64,000 bases of DNA, from the NCBI GenBank assembly GCA_949126835.1, contig OX421500.1, positions 33,665,141 to 33,729,140 of the forward strand, written 5' to 3'. Source of the DNA: Anisus vortex (Eukaryota > Mollusca > Gastropoda > Planorbidae). Numbering within the stretch: position 1 is the stretch's first letter; each line of letters begins with the position of its first letter. This document shows, piece by piece, positions 21,640 through 34,277 of the stretch. The position numbers were made by a program, and so were the translations under genes. The notes beneath the pieces were generated by a model. That model made no database searches. It was given only the letters and a program-made list of their open reading frames with translations, and had not been told where the DNA came from.

Positions 21640-22560
21640 CATTCAGGCAAGTCTCCGAAATACTATAGGAAGAATTGAACAACGCCACTAGAAATTACTA
21701 CCCCAAAACTTCCTGGATTAGAGTCTACACAGATGGCTCATCAGGAGCCGGCATTCTCATAGAGTGGCCTAACGGAGAGCACTTCGAAAAAGCCACTGTC
21801 ACAGCCAGCCTCTCATATAGTACTAGAGCAGAAAGAAAAGCAATAGCGCTTGTTGCAAATATACTAACCAACCACGCACACTCTACAAACAGCCGCATTG
21901 TCTTCTGCACTGATGCCAAAACCGTGCTACATTCACTCAAAAATTCAAACACCCTGACCAACCAGTCACTCAATACAGAATTAACAAAACTAAGCAAAAA
22001 AACAAAAGAACGGGTTCTCTAATAGAGCCATATGGGCATATGCAAAATGAAGGGAACGACACAGCCAACAACTTAGCAAAAACTGGAGGAAGGCATATCT
22101 TATAAACAGACTCATCTCAGCACCCTGAAGACATCAAAGCAATATTAAAGAGAAATGAATCCACAAGATGGTCTGAGCTGCATAATAAAAAAAACAAGAG
22201 TGATGCTTACTTCAAACTCACCTTCCAATGTTAACAAATCATCTTCAGGCTAAAGCAAAACATAACATGCTGACTGAAGCAACACATGTTCCGAAAACTA
22301 CAAATTGGAACAAGTGAAATATTCCCCGTGCAGAACAGCTCCCGAAAATGCGGAACATGTCCTTCAAACCTGCCCTTCCTGTACCACTTTACCCGGTCAG
22401 CTATAATATGGCCCCAGGAAACTACCTTAACAATCTATATGGTGGATTGGAGCAACTGACAGCCACTACGCAGTTCATCACAAGTATTGGACTTGTCTTA
22501 CTCCTCCAACAAACACCTGAGACCGAAGAAGAAGTAGTCAAGTCACCTTCCCCTTCCTAA
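21640..22560 (+). pseudogene. LINE fragment with RNase H domain
   Basis: The frame at 21675-22022 is a type I RNase H as carried at the C-terminus of I/jockey-type LINE ORF2. It has WIRVYTDGSSGAG (first Asp), STRAERKAIALV (Glu) and VFCTDAKTVLHS (second Asp). The last catalytic Asp lies in QNEGNDTANNLAKTG, after a frameshift and stop near 22020. All four D-E-D-D positions are thus visible, but split over two frames. Downstream, 22240-22560 shows further shifted remnants and ends near a GAAGAAGAAG run. Upstream RT is absent, so the copy is 5' truncated and dead. RNase H in such elements removes RNA from the cDNA hybrid. Confidence 0.78.
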
Positions 22561-22729
22561 AAAGCTCTTAACTCCAGAAGAGATAGGGAGAGAGACAGAC
22601 AGAGTTAAAGAAAGTAAAAGTGTGAGTAAAACATACATCGCGGGGAAGTGAGACACGTGACAACCAGGACCGAAGATTTAAAAAAAAAAGTTTATTTGGT
22701 TGGTTTTCAAATTTACGGTAATTTCATCA

Positions 22730-22945
22730 ATCGGTCCGACGGGTACTTTACTTAACTTACTTCAAGGTGTCCCTGAGTCTACCCAGCTCTGATGGGTTCC
22801 TGGCCTTAGTTGGGGTAAAGTAAAGACGGCTGTGCATAGTGCTGGCCACACAATCACCTAGTATGCTGTGGCCACAGAAACTGGTGAACGCTGCTTCACC
22901 GGCACTATGGATCAATTCGGTCCGACGGGTACTTAACTTTTCAAA
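22730..22945 (+). mobile_element. SINE family 1, 5' truncated, after a tail fragment
   Basis: A tail fragment (CGGTCCGACGGGTACTTTAC) at 22733 is followed at about 22756 by the body (GTGTCCCTGAGTCTACCCAG, then GTGCTGGCCACACAATCACC) and again the tail (CGGTCCGACGGGTACTTAAC). The tRNA head is missing. The tail-body-tail layout suggests two copies joined or a partial duplication. Confidence 0.8.
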
Positions 22946-23744
22946 TTTAATTAATTAATTTTTTTTTTAAAGTTTCAACTATTAATAATTAGATACAATA
23001 GTATGGGGGGGGGGGCGGGGAGATTGCTCATACAGAATTAGACTGCTCACCCCACCCCATGCGACTATGAAAGAAGAAATGTAATTATGAAGTAATCAGA
23101 GCAAAATAAAGGAAGATAGAAAGTGTGAAAACAGTAAGATTGGCCCATACTGAAAAAGGTCAACAACAGAAGGGGACATATTCGTTCCATTCACCTCTTT
23201 GGGAAACAATAACCTCAACGCAACCTTACAGTTGAAATCCAGAGATCTAATTAATTTTTTCTAGATATAGGCCTAACGTATCTCTCCCTGCCATTGCATT
23301 TAGCGTGCTCAGTGTTACCTCTGTCCACATTACAGTTGCAGATTCCTGATGCTGTGCTGTGGGGGGACCTTAATTAAAGAAAGAAGCCTTAAAACTATTT
23401 TGAATTGATTTTGTTTAAATCTCACAATCCTCCAGTTTCTGCGACAAGCAGTTCCATGGTCTAGGTATCTCAGATTCATACGTGGAGCGTTCAAAATGAC
23501 TACAGTTGGTGTCCCCCCCCCCCCCCCGCCACCCCCTTCCCGACACTGGGGAACCAGAGTAAAGAATGCGACGAGGAGCGCAGACCCTTTGATGGCACAT
23601 GCTTTGTGATGACCAGATCCATGCCCTAAATAAAACAGAATTTCTAGTCGGTAGTTGAAAAGGCTGTAGGCGTCGGGGCAATGAAGACCCTAATAATAAT
23701 ATGTAGTTTCTTTAGGCTGTAGCACCAAAACAACATAGTTGTCT
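22946..23744. other. Non-coding repeat-like DNA
   Basis: G-runs near 23006-23020 and a C-run at 23513-23527. 23420-23640 (AAGCAGTTCCATGGTCTAGG and nearby words) resembles 62840-62960 in word order and is probably an old interspersed repeat. The open frame across it on the - strand has no recognised domain. Confidence 0.4.
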
Positions 23745-25782
23745 GAACCTGAGGTCGGCAACATTTTGCTAACATTGTGCCAAACTAACATAGCTAGATC
23801 ATTCAGTGTGCCAACAGCCTACAAGTCAACCTGTTCTATTATATTTTAAAAATTATTTTTAAAGGACAATTAATATATAGCAAGACCAAAAACAAAGGAG
23901 ATTATTTATAGAGAAAATCGTTAAAGCATCTTATAATTAATGCAAAATTAACGTGTTTGTGATTATCATCCTTTTATTTGCATTTACATCAAATACAATA
24001 TTTTATTACTAAACTTTCACATATATATGGTAATTATTGTCTAAACATTAGACCTATCATAATTTGTTAGCCATGATGAGGATCTATCACCAGCTAACAT
24101 CAATTATATTTCATATCAGTTTAACATTTCATATCAGTTTAACTTATTTATTTTTTTCGTGTTTGTGATTATCGTCTTTTTTATTTGCATTTATATCAAT
24201 TACAATCTTTTATTAGTCTACATAACTTAGACAATTATGGTAATTATTGTCTAAAGTCTTAACATTATTTTGGTACCGTACTCAAGATGAAGATCTAACA
24301 CTAATCTAAATTATATTTATTGTGATCTCAGTTTACTGAGATGTCCTTTAATTTTAATGTGTTTTATTTTTATTTTTTTTGTGGTCTCAGTTTAACTTAA
24401 TTGAGTTAAGGGAAAATTTTAGCAATTATTTTTGTCTGATTACTGCAAAGCTATAATTAAGTGGAATTGATGCGTAGTAATCATACAAACTGGGTAGTTA
24501 ATATAGTGTTTAAAAATATACATATATATTCTTTAGTCATATAATATTTATATAATTTTCAAATACTTTTTACAGTTTGATCATACCAGAGTTATAAATT
24601 GTAAGCCATTTATTTTTTTTTAAAAGAAAATAAAGAAACATATTAGAAATATTAGCGCAAAATAAAAAAGGTTTAATTACCGCCCTTTAATTAAAAAAAG
24701 GTGTTCATATTTATATTTTGATCCAATAGTTATGCCAAACAAGTTATGTTTTGTTATATAACAAATATAACTGACTAATTAAGCTTATTATTTCTTTAAA
24801 TAAATCCAACATTATGGTAGGCTATTCATTACAAGATTTAATTATTAGAGGATTGAAATGATTTACGTTAAACAGTTAGTTGTTAAAACACTTTTCCTGC
24901 ATTAATTGTTTGTCCATTTAAGGAGTTTATATTTTATACATTTATAATTACAGAAACTACATAATATAGTGCTATTAAATAAGTCTCTTATATTTATTAC
25001 ATTAATAATACAAATAAATTTGTTATAATACTTATATTTATGTTTAATTAAAGAAAATGAGTGATGAGCATAGGCCTACAAACTATTTTAAATGTAATTA
25101 GTCTGTATCAGTTAATAAACGCCTTGTCTTGAATGCTATTCGCTAATTGTATAATGTCCGATACATATTTAGTCACTTCTGAGTGGTCTAGAGTAAGTGA
25201 CCTCTTTGTATGCTTAAAATAGCTTTCATGTGCGATAAAATCGGTTCACAAGTGTAATTTGAACCAGAAGCTGAAAGTAAAAGAGCGAATGCCTATCAGT
25301 TGAGAATAGCAGACGACTTTCCTAAGCAGCTTCCTTCTAGATTTTTTTCCGCAAATGGGCTTATTTGGATGCCCATTTTTTTAATGTTTAAAATTCAACT
25401 TGCTGCATTTTAAAATCGTCTGTACTTCTGAAAAAGCCCAACTATCTATCTTAATATATGCCTTAATAATTAATATAGGAAAGTATGCTACATGTAGTTA
25501 AATGTTTTGAAATTGATTTCACTGCAAGATATGTCCATTTTCAATGCAAAGCCATTCCAGTGGTCCTTGTAGGCCTAAATGCAAGTTCAACTCACTTAAC
25601 AGAACACTTAACACTTAACTTTCATTCAGAAACATCGGCTTCAACAGTCAATTTTCCTCATTCAGAACCAGAAAATGTTGTTGTTGTTTTTTTATCAATA
25701 AAAAACACCTCTTGGAGGTCTCTCGCGTGCCATTGAAAAAAAATCGCTCTGCGTGCCTTGGGTTAAGGACCCCTGGTCTAAA
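23745..25782. mobile_element. hAT-like family H ends flanking 1.9 kb of AT-rich DNA
   Basis: The left half (GAGGTCGGCAAC, then CAGTGTGCCAACAGCCTAC) lies at 23750-23840. The right half (GAGGTCTCTCGCGTGCCATT, then GACCCCTGGTCTA) lies at 25717-25781. In other copies these halves are only about 60-100 bases apart. The 1.85 kb between them is very AT-rich, has no long ORF, and contains a diverged internal duplication (about 23960-24150 against 24160-24340). Either DNA was inserted into a MITE or this is a larger, decayed relative. Two separate half copies cannot be excluded. Confidence 0.45.
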
Positions 25783-26554
25783 ACCTTCAGACGTTTCTAT
25801 TTATTAATATCTAGGCCTATTCTAAAAAAGTAGGTTTAGGCTTGCTATCTGCGTCATAGACCTATGAACCCTCAGCGAGCCACGCTTAGTGCGAAATGTG
25901 TGTTAGATTATCATAGTGAATGTCTTTAATTTAAATAATGGTTAAAACGTTGATAAATCTATCTCTTGAGGTTACTTATTGCTGCCTGGGCATCAGTAGG
26001 GAAAATCAAAGGTATTGGGTATTCAATTATCCACACAGTCATTTCTTATGCAAAAGAATCTGTATGAAATCTGTGTTTACTAAAGTGATCAGAAAGATGA
26101 AAATGTAATCTAATAATAGTAGGCCTTATCTTATCTTATCTTATACATTACAGACGCTCCTTCTAGAGAGAAAATTATTGCGTCCTAATTAATGTTTTAA
26201 CTTAAATGATGTTAAGTTACTGGTTTTCCTGGTTTGTTATTTGATGTTGGTTTTGTTGGCACAAAATCAGCTATTACTGCTTTTTAAGTTTGTTTTTATG
26301 AATCGCCAAATACCTTCAACTGGACTGTTTATAATGTAGGTCCTATTTATTATGGAAACTAATTTGAAATGTTATTGCTGCTTGATGCCTATTTAACCTA
26401 TTTTACTACATTTCACTTTCAATCGTTTTTAAATTTAATTTTGCACAAAGAAGTCAGAACTCAGTGTTGATTAAACCATTTCGTAGTTATTGTAAAATTA
26501 AAAAGTAAATATTTAATTATGATAAAGAAAGATTCATCCATCCCTATGGCGCTA
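25783..26554. other. Non-coding, with a repeat fragment at 26125-26200
   Basis: The segment CATTACAGACGCTCCTTCTA followed by TTATTGCGTCCTA recurs at 62717-62762 and, diverged, at 58137-58175, so it is the end of an interspersed repeat. Otherwise nothing is recognised. Confidence 0.5.
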
Positions 26555-27020
26555 CAGATTATGTAGGGCTTTTGCCTGCTCCACCATCTCCTTCCATTTG
26601 AACCTATCCATGCCCGCACACCAAGTTTTTGCAGATCCGCCGTACAGCTTCGAGCCATCTTTGTCTTGGTCTGCCCCTAAGCCTCTTCCTTCTTGGCCTC
26701 TGGAGGTGTGCTGTTCCGCTTTATGCTATTCTTTCCAAGTGGCCTGCCCACCTCAGTCTGCCCGTCGTTGATCCTCGTACAGAGCATATAGTTCATCCTT
26801 TGTTTTTGTTCTCCAGCCATCTATGTCTTGCACAGCTCCCTATATCTTCTGCAGCACTTTTCTTTCCCATGTATTAAAGCAAGGTCTCAGTGGACATTGC
26901 CGTTGTCCATGTTTCACTGCTATGCATCACCACTGGTCTTATTATATATATCACCTTCTTTGTTCTTCTTTAGATATTTTTGTTACGGAATATATTTTGG
27001 TGGCTGGAGTAGGCACGATT
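26555..27020 (-). pseudogene. LINE ORF2 C-terminal remnant (minus strand)
   Basis: Read on the minus strand from about 26940 downwards, stop-ridden frames give words of the post-RT region of a LINE. These are a 'H-S-S-E-T-W' block, then RLRWAGHLERIA, then RLRGRPRQRWLEAVRRI, then a 'W-x-E-M-V-E-Q-A-K-A' block, and a stop near 26560. These are the 'W-x-G-H ... R-G-R-P ... R-W' words that follow the polymerase in many LINEs. Frames are broken by stops and shifts. The catalytic RT core between this part and the endonuclease at 27020-27700 is missing. Confidence 0.7.
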
Positions 27021-27700
27021 TCCTGCAGTCTTTTCTTTGTTTATATCTGATTTTGAATAGCATGTGGTCTTTAGCTTCTAACATCCAGGATGTCCGACTC
27101 ATGACTTCTATCTGTAAGCACATGATCGATTTCATTTTTAGTGCTACCATCAGGTGATGTCCATTTGGTTATTTTGTGGATTTTTTTTTTGAGGAAATTT
27201 TGTGCTGCTTATGTTAATTCCTTTTCCTGTTGCAAAGTCTATCAGTCTGGTTCCAGTGATATTACTTTCCTCGTGCAGGCTTACCTTGCCAATAGTTGGT
27301 CTTAATGCTTGTTCTCTTCCGATTTTGGCATTGAAGTCTCCTAGTACTATTTTCAAATCATGTCGTTTAGTTGGGCGTCGTCATATAATTTCTCTAATTC
27401 TTCATAAAAGCTGTCTTTGTCGCTATCTGTTGAGATTTCTGTCGAGGAGTGTGCATTAATGAGGGTTATGTTGAACATATTGTCTCTTATTCGTATGGAG
27501 CAGAGTCTTCCATTTCCCGGTCTGAAGCCTATGACCTTTTTTATTCTCTTCCTACTGACTTATTACTGACTGCATATCCAGTTCCAAGTGCGTTTTCTCT
27601 TTTCCACTGTTGAAAATTGTGTAATATTTTGTTTCTAGAGTTGTCAGCGTTTTCCCACCTAGTTTCTTGTAGGGCAGCTATCGTGATAATATAGGCCTAT
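27021..27700 (-). pseudogene. LINE APE-type endonuclease remnant (minus strand)
   Basis: On the minus strand, 27695 to 27020 reads through the endonuclease domain. It begins IAALQETRW (the catalytic Glu motif). It then has MKIVLGDFNAKIGRE (the Gly-Asp-x-Asn active-site motif), then a block of the form 'L-I-D-F-A'. It ends with TSPDGSTKNEIDHVL, the Asp-His region. Several stops separate the segments, so it is inactive. This domain nicks target DNA to prime reverse transcription. Its N-terminal end at 27700 abuts, head to head, the plus-strand LINE at 27715. Confidence 0.78.
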
Positions 27701-27714
27701 TTACCTATTCTAAA

Positions 27715-30160
27715 AAGATATCCAAGACAAGTTAGAATCAATCAGCTATCAAACCAAAGACACCACTGTAGATGAACATTGGGAACTTCTTCGAGACATT
27801 GTCTACTCAACTACCCATGCTCATCTTGGTACAGCGAACTGTAGAAATCAGGATTGGTTTGACGAGAACGATATAGAGATACAGAAACTTCTGTCTGATA
27901 AGCATCAGATACTTAGAGAATATCAAAACAACCCAAACTCCAAAGCAAAAAAAGAAGCATTCTCCAGAGCTAGACGGAATCTACACACAAAAAAACTCCG
28001 GGAGATACAGAACAAATTCTTAATGGTTCGATACGAAAGCAGATGAAATTCAAAGCTTTGCCGACAATCACGACATAAGGCGCTTCTACCAAGCACTACA
28101 AGTCATCTATGGACCCAGACTTGCAAGCACCTCTCCCCTCTTAAATGCTGACGAAACTCAGATGATCACTGAAAAAGATCAGATTCTAGATAGATGGGCT
28201 GAACACTTCAATAAGGTATTGAACTGTCCAGCCGCTAGTCGAGCTAAATTATAACCTAGATGCATCACCATCAGAGACAGAAGTATCAAAAGCGATCAAA
28301 CAGATGTCCTGTGGCAAAGCACCAGGGGGCGATGCTATTCCAGCTGAGATATACAGGTCCGGAGGAGCAGCCATAGTCCATCGGGTGACGGAACTCTTGG
28401 AGGTGATCTGGAGCTCAGAGACTGTCTCTCAGCAATGGAAAGACGCATACATAAATATAATAAACATCTACAAAAGAAAAGGCAGCCGCCACCTGTGCGA
28501 CAATTATAGGGGCATATCACTGCTCTGCATTGCTAGAAAAATCCTTGACGCATTTTACTAAATCGCCTAACCCTTCACCTGAAACAGGGCCTCTTGCCAG
28601 ACAGAAGTACCGCAGACATGATATTTGCCGCCCGTCAGGTCCAGGAGGAATGCCAAGAAAAATTCAGCAGCCTCTACATAATTTTGTCGATCTGACTAAG
28701 GCATTAGATATAGTCAGCAGAGATGGCCTATGGCAAATAATGGGAAAGTTCGGCTGCCCACCAAAATTTATTAACATCGTCAAACAGCTTCACGATGGCA
28801 TGATGGCCAAAGTAATGACAAATGGTGAAGAGTCAAGAGCTTTTCCTGTAACAAATGGGGTAAAACAAGGATGTGTTCTTGCACCTACCCTCTTTAGTAT
28901 GGTATTTTCAGCAATGCTAACCGATGCCTTCCCCGATTGCAACGAGGGCATACATATATGCTATAGAACAGACAGGGGCCTATCCAACAACGCATGCAAG
29001 CGGTTACAAAGGTGAAAGACACCCTGGTTAGTGACCGCCTATTTGCGGACGATTGCGCCCTAAATGCTGAATCAGAATGCAAAATCTCATGGATTGCTTC
29101 ACTAAAGCCTGTGATAACTTTGGTCTTACCATAAATACAAAGAAAACGAGGTTCTGTGTCAGCCCGCACCGGGGACACTGCAAACAGATTCAGAAATCAC
29201 AGTTAATGGCCAAAAACTCAAGGGTGTCGACAAATTTACCTACCTCGGCAGCACACTAACACACACTGCCAATATAGACGACGAGGTCTGCAATAGAATA
29301 GTAAAAGCAAGCATCACCTTTGGGCGCCTTCGGGGAAACGTTTGGGACAGAAAAGGACTCCGACTAAAAGTATACAACGTCACAATACTGCCAACATTGC
29401 TGTATGCGAGCGAAACATGAACAGTGTAGGCCTATAGCAGGCATGCAAAACAACTAAATCACTTCCATGTTTATTGCCTCCGCAAATTACTAAAAATACT
29501 TTGGCAAGATGAGGTCCCTGACACAGAAGTGCCAAGCAGACCTGCAAGGCGCTGCCGAATTAAAAAGTCTCTAAAGAATCCCGGACGAGCCGAAGCTCTT
29601 GTGTCCAGGGCGTAACGCTTAGGTTTGAGCATAGGCCTAACTCTGTCCGAGCTCCAGCCACCAACGTCACGCCGAAGGCGTGGCGTGCCGTGTAGATTCC
29701 GCAGGTCAGCGACCATTCACTGCGATTCCCCTAAGGATCATTATCGTGGTGGCTACATCATCACCCGGTAGCACAAATCCTATACTATAGGCACAGGCAC
29801 CCAGGCACCGGGTGGTTTTCGAAACTGGGTTGCAGCGTCCATTCGGAGGCCTCTCGGCATTGCAATGAACCTCGGACCCGCTGCGGGGGCTGTCCCCCAT
29901 GCGTTCGCCCGCCGGTGTATTCTTAATGTGAATGTATCGGCAGTTTACACACTACGCCAGTCTTTGAGGCTAATGGGTAAAATAGTGCAGGCGCTGCCAG
30001 ACCCCACTACCGCATCTTTTGTCTGCAGTACCTGCAATAGATCCTTCAGGACCCGCATAGGACTGATAGGCCACCAGAGGCCACAAAGCGACTGGTAGAC
30101 GTGGTCATCCTCGGAAAAGAGGGACGAACAACACATAGGCCTATTTTACACGTTCTTCCA
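27715..30160 (+). pseudogene. LINE ORF2: RT domain and terminal zinc finger (plus strand)
   Basis: Starting after the endonuclease region, broken frames read QDWFDENDIEIQKLLSDKH, then the RT entry GKAPGGDAIPAEIYRSGG, YKRKGSRHLCDNYRGISLL and KALDIVSRDGLW. FPVTNGVKQGCVLAPTLFS and the catalytic YADD-box equivalent FADDCAL (in frame near 29044) follow, then KFTYLGSTL. The C-terminus at about 30020-30090 is a C2H2 finger, CSTCNRSFRTRIGLIGHQ. At least four frameshifts or stops are visible (near 28250, 28560, 29010 and 29200). About 350 bases at 29580-29940 interrupt the usual tail and match 8840-9140. The copy is dead. Confidence 0.85.
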
Positions 30161-32527
30161 CGAGGCGAGTAAGTGCCCCGGCTCTATAGAGGCTGAGTAA
30201 GCTACATTCCAAGTTTCCAAGTCGCAAACCATAAAATAAATCATGTTCGTGTTCAGGCCAGGGACGTAGGCTAAGCCATTAAAATATGTCCGTTTGTTCA
30301 TAGGTCATTTAGCTTTCCTAACATATGTTATTTGTGGCTGGGTTGTTAGCCCTGCTGAGGGGGGGGGGAGGGATACCCCTTACATCTCTCAATACAGCTG
30401 CCTCTGTGTTCGGGTGAGATTCCCTAGCCTTTGTGGAGCCGATTTTGGACCGCCCCGGGTATTTTATTTCCATGGTAGGCTACCCGCATATCCCTATCCG
30501 CCACCTGGGCAGGCGCCCGATGGGAGTTCAGCATAACCTCACGAGGGTAAAGAAATTTAATTTAATATATTTCGTTCAAGCTTTCGAGGATTGAATTATT
30601 TAAATATATTAATTTTTAAAGTTTAAGAAATGTAAGAAGAACAACTCAAAAGGTATTTGGCAAACATTGTTTTATGAGTAGCTTCCCTTGTGTCCAAAAG
30701 AGGGAAATGGTAATCGTCAAAGTAGTTTCATTGATAGTTAGCTTATATTATTTTTGGTCAGATAAATAAAACTAACAATCCAAGTTTTTTTTTCTGTATA
30801 CTTAAATGTGATAACACTTTATATAGATTTTATTTACGATTAGATAAGCCACTTTTTTCTAATTTTACTGATTAATAAGGTCAAAGGGATTTCAAAAATG
30901 TGTCAACAAAGTTCGACAACCACCTTGCGACATCAGGATTTTTTCGGTATTATAACAAGGAATAGGGTGTTTCCTTTGTTTGTCATCACACAATATATCG
31001 ATGGATCTCTATGATATGTTTATAAAAGTTAAATTAAATCATTTTTATTTATGCTAATTGAATAGATATAATTACATTATTTACTAAGGTTTAAAAAAAA
31101 AACTGACTCAGTGTTTCGTCCGCATCACTTCGCATCTCTTATCAAGTGCATGTCATTATATTTTTAAGAGGGAATAATGTGACGTCATAAATTTGAAATT
31201 CAACATGGCGGAATACTATAAGATGCGATAGTAAGTCAATAGTCTTATTTAGTTATTGCCTAAAACACTATGTACTACATTATTTTTACGCTCATTATTA
31301 AAGTTGTCGGCATACTTGCCGTGCAGTTCTAAAGCAAGGTTTTATAATGCACACGTGCTTTCGTATATTCAAGCCAAGTTGTTTATTTTCCATGTGAATG
31401 TGTTTGAAATAGAAAAAAAATCTAGATCTAGATTCTAATTCTAGCCTACTTAAAATTTAACTAGAAAGTGAGTTTAAAATTTAAAACAATTCAGGAAGTA
31501 TTACTATGTTAATGACATATCCTAACAGAATGCTTGATGACATTTTAACATTTTTATTGTATAATCATTCATTTATATTATATAGTATAATATAGCCTAT
31601 ATAAATATAAGCCAAATAATTTGTAGAGTAGCATATATATATATATATATATATATAAATATAGTCTACTTAGGACATGTTACGTGAAAATGGTTATTCA
31701 CTGATAACTTCTTTAACTTGTATTTATATCTAGAGTCTAGGCTATATGTGTGAGTATATCAGTATCAGCATTGGTTGGGGATGGCAAAATTAGGTTTTGA
31801 ATTATCACTCGTAAGAACTTCCAGGTCCAGGCATTTATCAAACAGTTTACATTCTTTCCTGCTGAAATATTATCAATAGGCCTAATTGGTATAATTGGTA
31901 GAGCACCATAACTGGCATGACCATAAATTCATGAATCCATAAATTAAATTAAATATAAGTTTCATAAGTCTAAGTCTAATCTAATAAGTTATATAGTAAC
32001 TTAGTAAGTTAAGTAATAGACCCTATAGGGCCTATTCTATAGGCCTATAATGCCTATATCATATATATGGATCTATAAGATATAGCCTATATTGCCTATA
32101 TCCCTTTATTTACTACTAACAAGACAAAAATATCAGATAAGGCTAAGGCCTACTTTATTTTATTTCTAAAGTGAAACAGTTAGGCCTACTCAGTAACAAG
32201 ACATTTTGAGATGCTTTTCTACTTTGACCGTCTACTGATTACTGCATTGACATTTTGAAGAGATGGCTTTTTTGTCTGGTATTTTGCCTATACGTTCCAT
32301 TTCAATAGTGAATATATACATATGACATATATTATATAGTGAGTCAATGAGTAGCGCCTAGCTCTAATAGATTCTTGCCTATTGTTCTTATAGGCCATAA
32401 TCAAATCTTCGGGCCTTTTAATTCATCTTCATCATTGTTTAAAAGCAATAGGTGTAGGCAGAATAAAATATAGACGTTCACTAAATTATAGCCTTCTATT
32501 CTAAAGTAGGCATAAAGAATATGCTGC
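30161..32527. other. Gene-free AT-rich region
   Basis: 30290-30545 is a GC-richer patch with G-runs that could be a decayed repeat. (TA)n runs at 31634-31656. No exon was found. Many 'aggcctat' words occur between 31560 and 32400. Confidence 0.45.
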
Positions 32528-32745
32528 TTATAATAATAATAATTAAATAATAATAATGATAATTTATATAGCGCTTCTATCCATGCTATTTTAGCATGCT
32601 CAGTGCGCTCTAGAAGACTATTAATCTGTGAGAGGTTTCACTGCTGCCGGTTAAGCGCTCGTGATAACAACCCAGTACTAACGTCATCTAGTCCCAAAAC
32701 TCCTGTAGGGCGACAGGGATCTGCCGGTGGCGGGGATAATGCCAG
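32528..32745 (-). mobile_element. SINE family 2 fragment
   Basis: The AATAATAAT-rich end with TTTATATAGCGCTTCTATCC, then CCCAAAACTCCTGTAGGGCG and ACAGGGATCTGCCGG, match 9155-9378 in the same order and orientation. The tRNA-like head is missing. Confidence 0.65.
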
Positions 32746-33483
32746 TAATTTATAACCAATAACCTAGTTATAATTATAGCTACCTCATCTGTCTATAATT
32801 ATAGTCGGGTAGGCAATATGATTCCAAAAAGGTGTTCCTTTTGTATATATATATTTAATAATATAAAAATACTAATAATGAGTTTTTTTTTCATTAATTA
32901 CTCTTTCACATTTTGTGTAGCATCAATGTTTCATATATAATATAATATTGCCAGTCATATAGGCCTATATCTAATAACTATGAATCGCTATACAATTAGG
33001 CTTTGTAGCTATAATAATTTCACCCATAAAGTGCCTCAAAGATGACCCTATATATCAGTTATAAGGAGAATATTTAAAAGGCTTGTCACAAAAGTGGTCT
33101 TAAAAGCTTTGATCAACTACAGTAAATTTATAAAGTTCAAATAATTTAATTATATCAAGAGAATTCACTGAAACATAGGTTTTTAATAAACGTTTAAAAA
33201 TACTTTGACACTTATTGTTTTTATAACTATCAGGCATTATTTCATTTTCTGTTGATAAAAAAATCTAATATTTGATTATTATAATCGCAATCCTATTTTA
33301 AATATCTACAGCATAGCCCTGGAGCATATATATATATATATATATATATAATAGGTCTATATAAAATATGTTTTTTTCATTTTTGCGTTCTGAAATTTCA
33401 GCTACAACAAAAAAACAATAGGCCTAAATGGAATTTTAGTGGTCACGTTAGGTTTGGTATTAAGTTCTTATATCACTATTATA
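32746..33483. other. Non-coding AT-rich stretch
   Basis: A (TA)n run lies at 33327-33350. Nothing else is recognised. Confidence 0.5.
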
Positions 33484-33485
33484 TA

Positions 33486-33912
33486 CCGTATATATTTGCG
33501 TATAAGTCGCACCGATGTATAAGTCGCACCCCAAGTTTAAGATTTTTTTCCTTATCCGTTGTCATTGACCCGCGCATAAGTCGCAACCCGACTTCCCGGG
33601 TTACACTGCCTTTTAATATCTCAAAAATGCATACATTTTAAACATAAAAGTTACAAAATATCACCCTAAATTGGAAACTTTCTTTAAGAAAATTGTTTTA
33701 ATCGGGCATAAGGCAAACATAATCAAATAAAGGCATATCGTAATAATTATACATAACTCCAATCAACTATAGGGGTTATGTAGGAAACTTTGTGACAGAG
33801 TAGTGATGTTTTTCGAATTTTTCAAAAACAATGTCGGGTGTATAAGTTGCACCCTTACTTTTTGTCAAAATTTTCTGTAAAAAATGTGCGACTTATACGC
33901 GAGTATATTCGG
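33486..33912 (+). mobile_element. MITE family C, TA target duplication, copy 1
   Basis: The ends CCGTATATATTTGCGTATAA and, inverted, CCGAATATACTCGCGTATAA form TIRs that continue into GTCGCAC. A TA dinucleotide flanks both sides (33484-33485 and 33913-33914). The 427-base interior has sub-terminal repeats of TATAAGTCGCAC. It matches 58710-59135 in inverted orientation over its full length. TA duplication and this end type suggest a Tc1/mariner-pogo-like source. No ORF is present. Confidence 0.8.
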
Positions 33913-34145
33913 TAATCTGTGAAACATTCATGAATTCTGCTTGCAATTTTTAGTTTTCAATTTTTACTTTTATCCAGTCCTATAATTTAGAACAAAAATA
34001 TGTAGAGAACTAGGAGTTAATTTTAAATAATGATTTGTTGTTTGAAAATTTAAATTAATTACCTCATGCCTCATGTCAGCCATATATCAATATCACAAGG
34101 ACAAAGAGAGAAAGTATGCCTACATGGCTGATACCATACGGTCAG

Positions 34146-34277
34146 CAACCTTTTGATAATAGGATGCCAAAGTAGGATTTCTAATTCATTCATTGTGCCA
34201 GCAGCCTATAAGTCATCCTGCTCTTTTCTTGCGTGCCAAGTGTGGCATTCGTGCCATGGGTTTCTGACCCCTGGTCT
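34146..34277. mobile_element. hAT-like MITE family H
   Basis: The left part ACGGTCAGCAACCTTTTG and right part TTTCTGACCCCTGGTCTA bracket the family words CATTGTGCCAGCAGCCTATA and GCGTGCCAAGTG. No clear 8-base duplication is visible, so edges are approximate. Confidence 0.6.
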
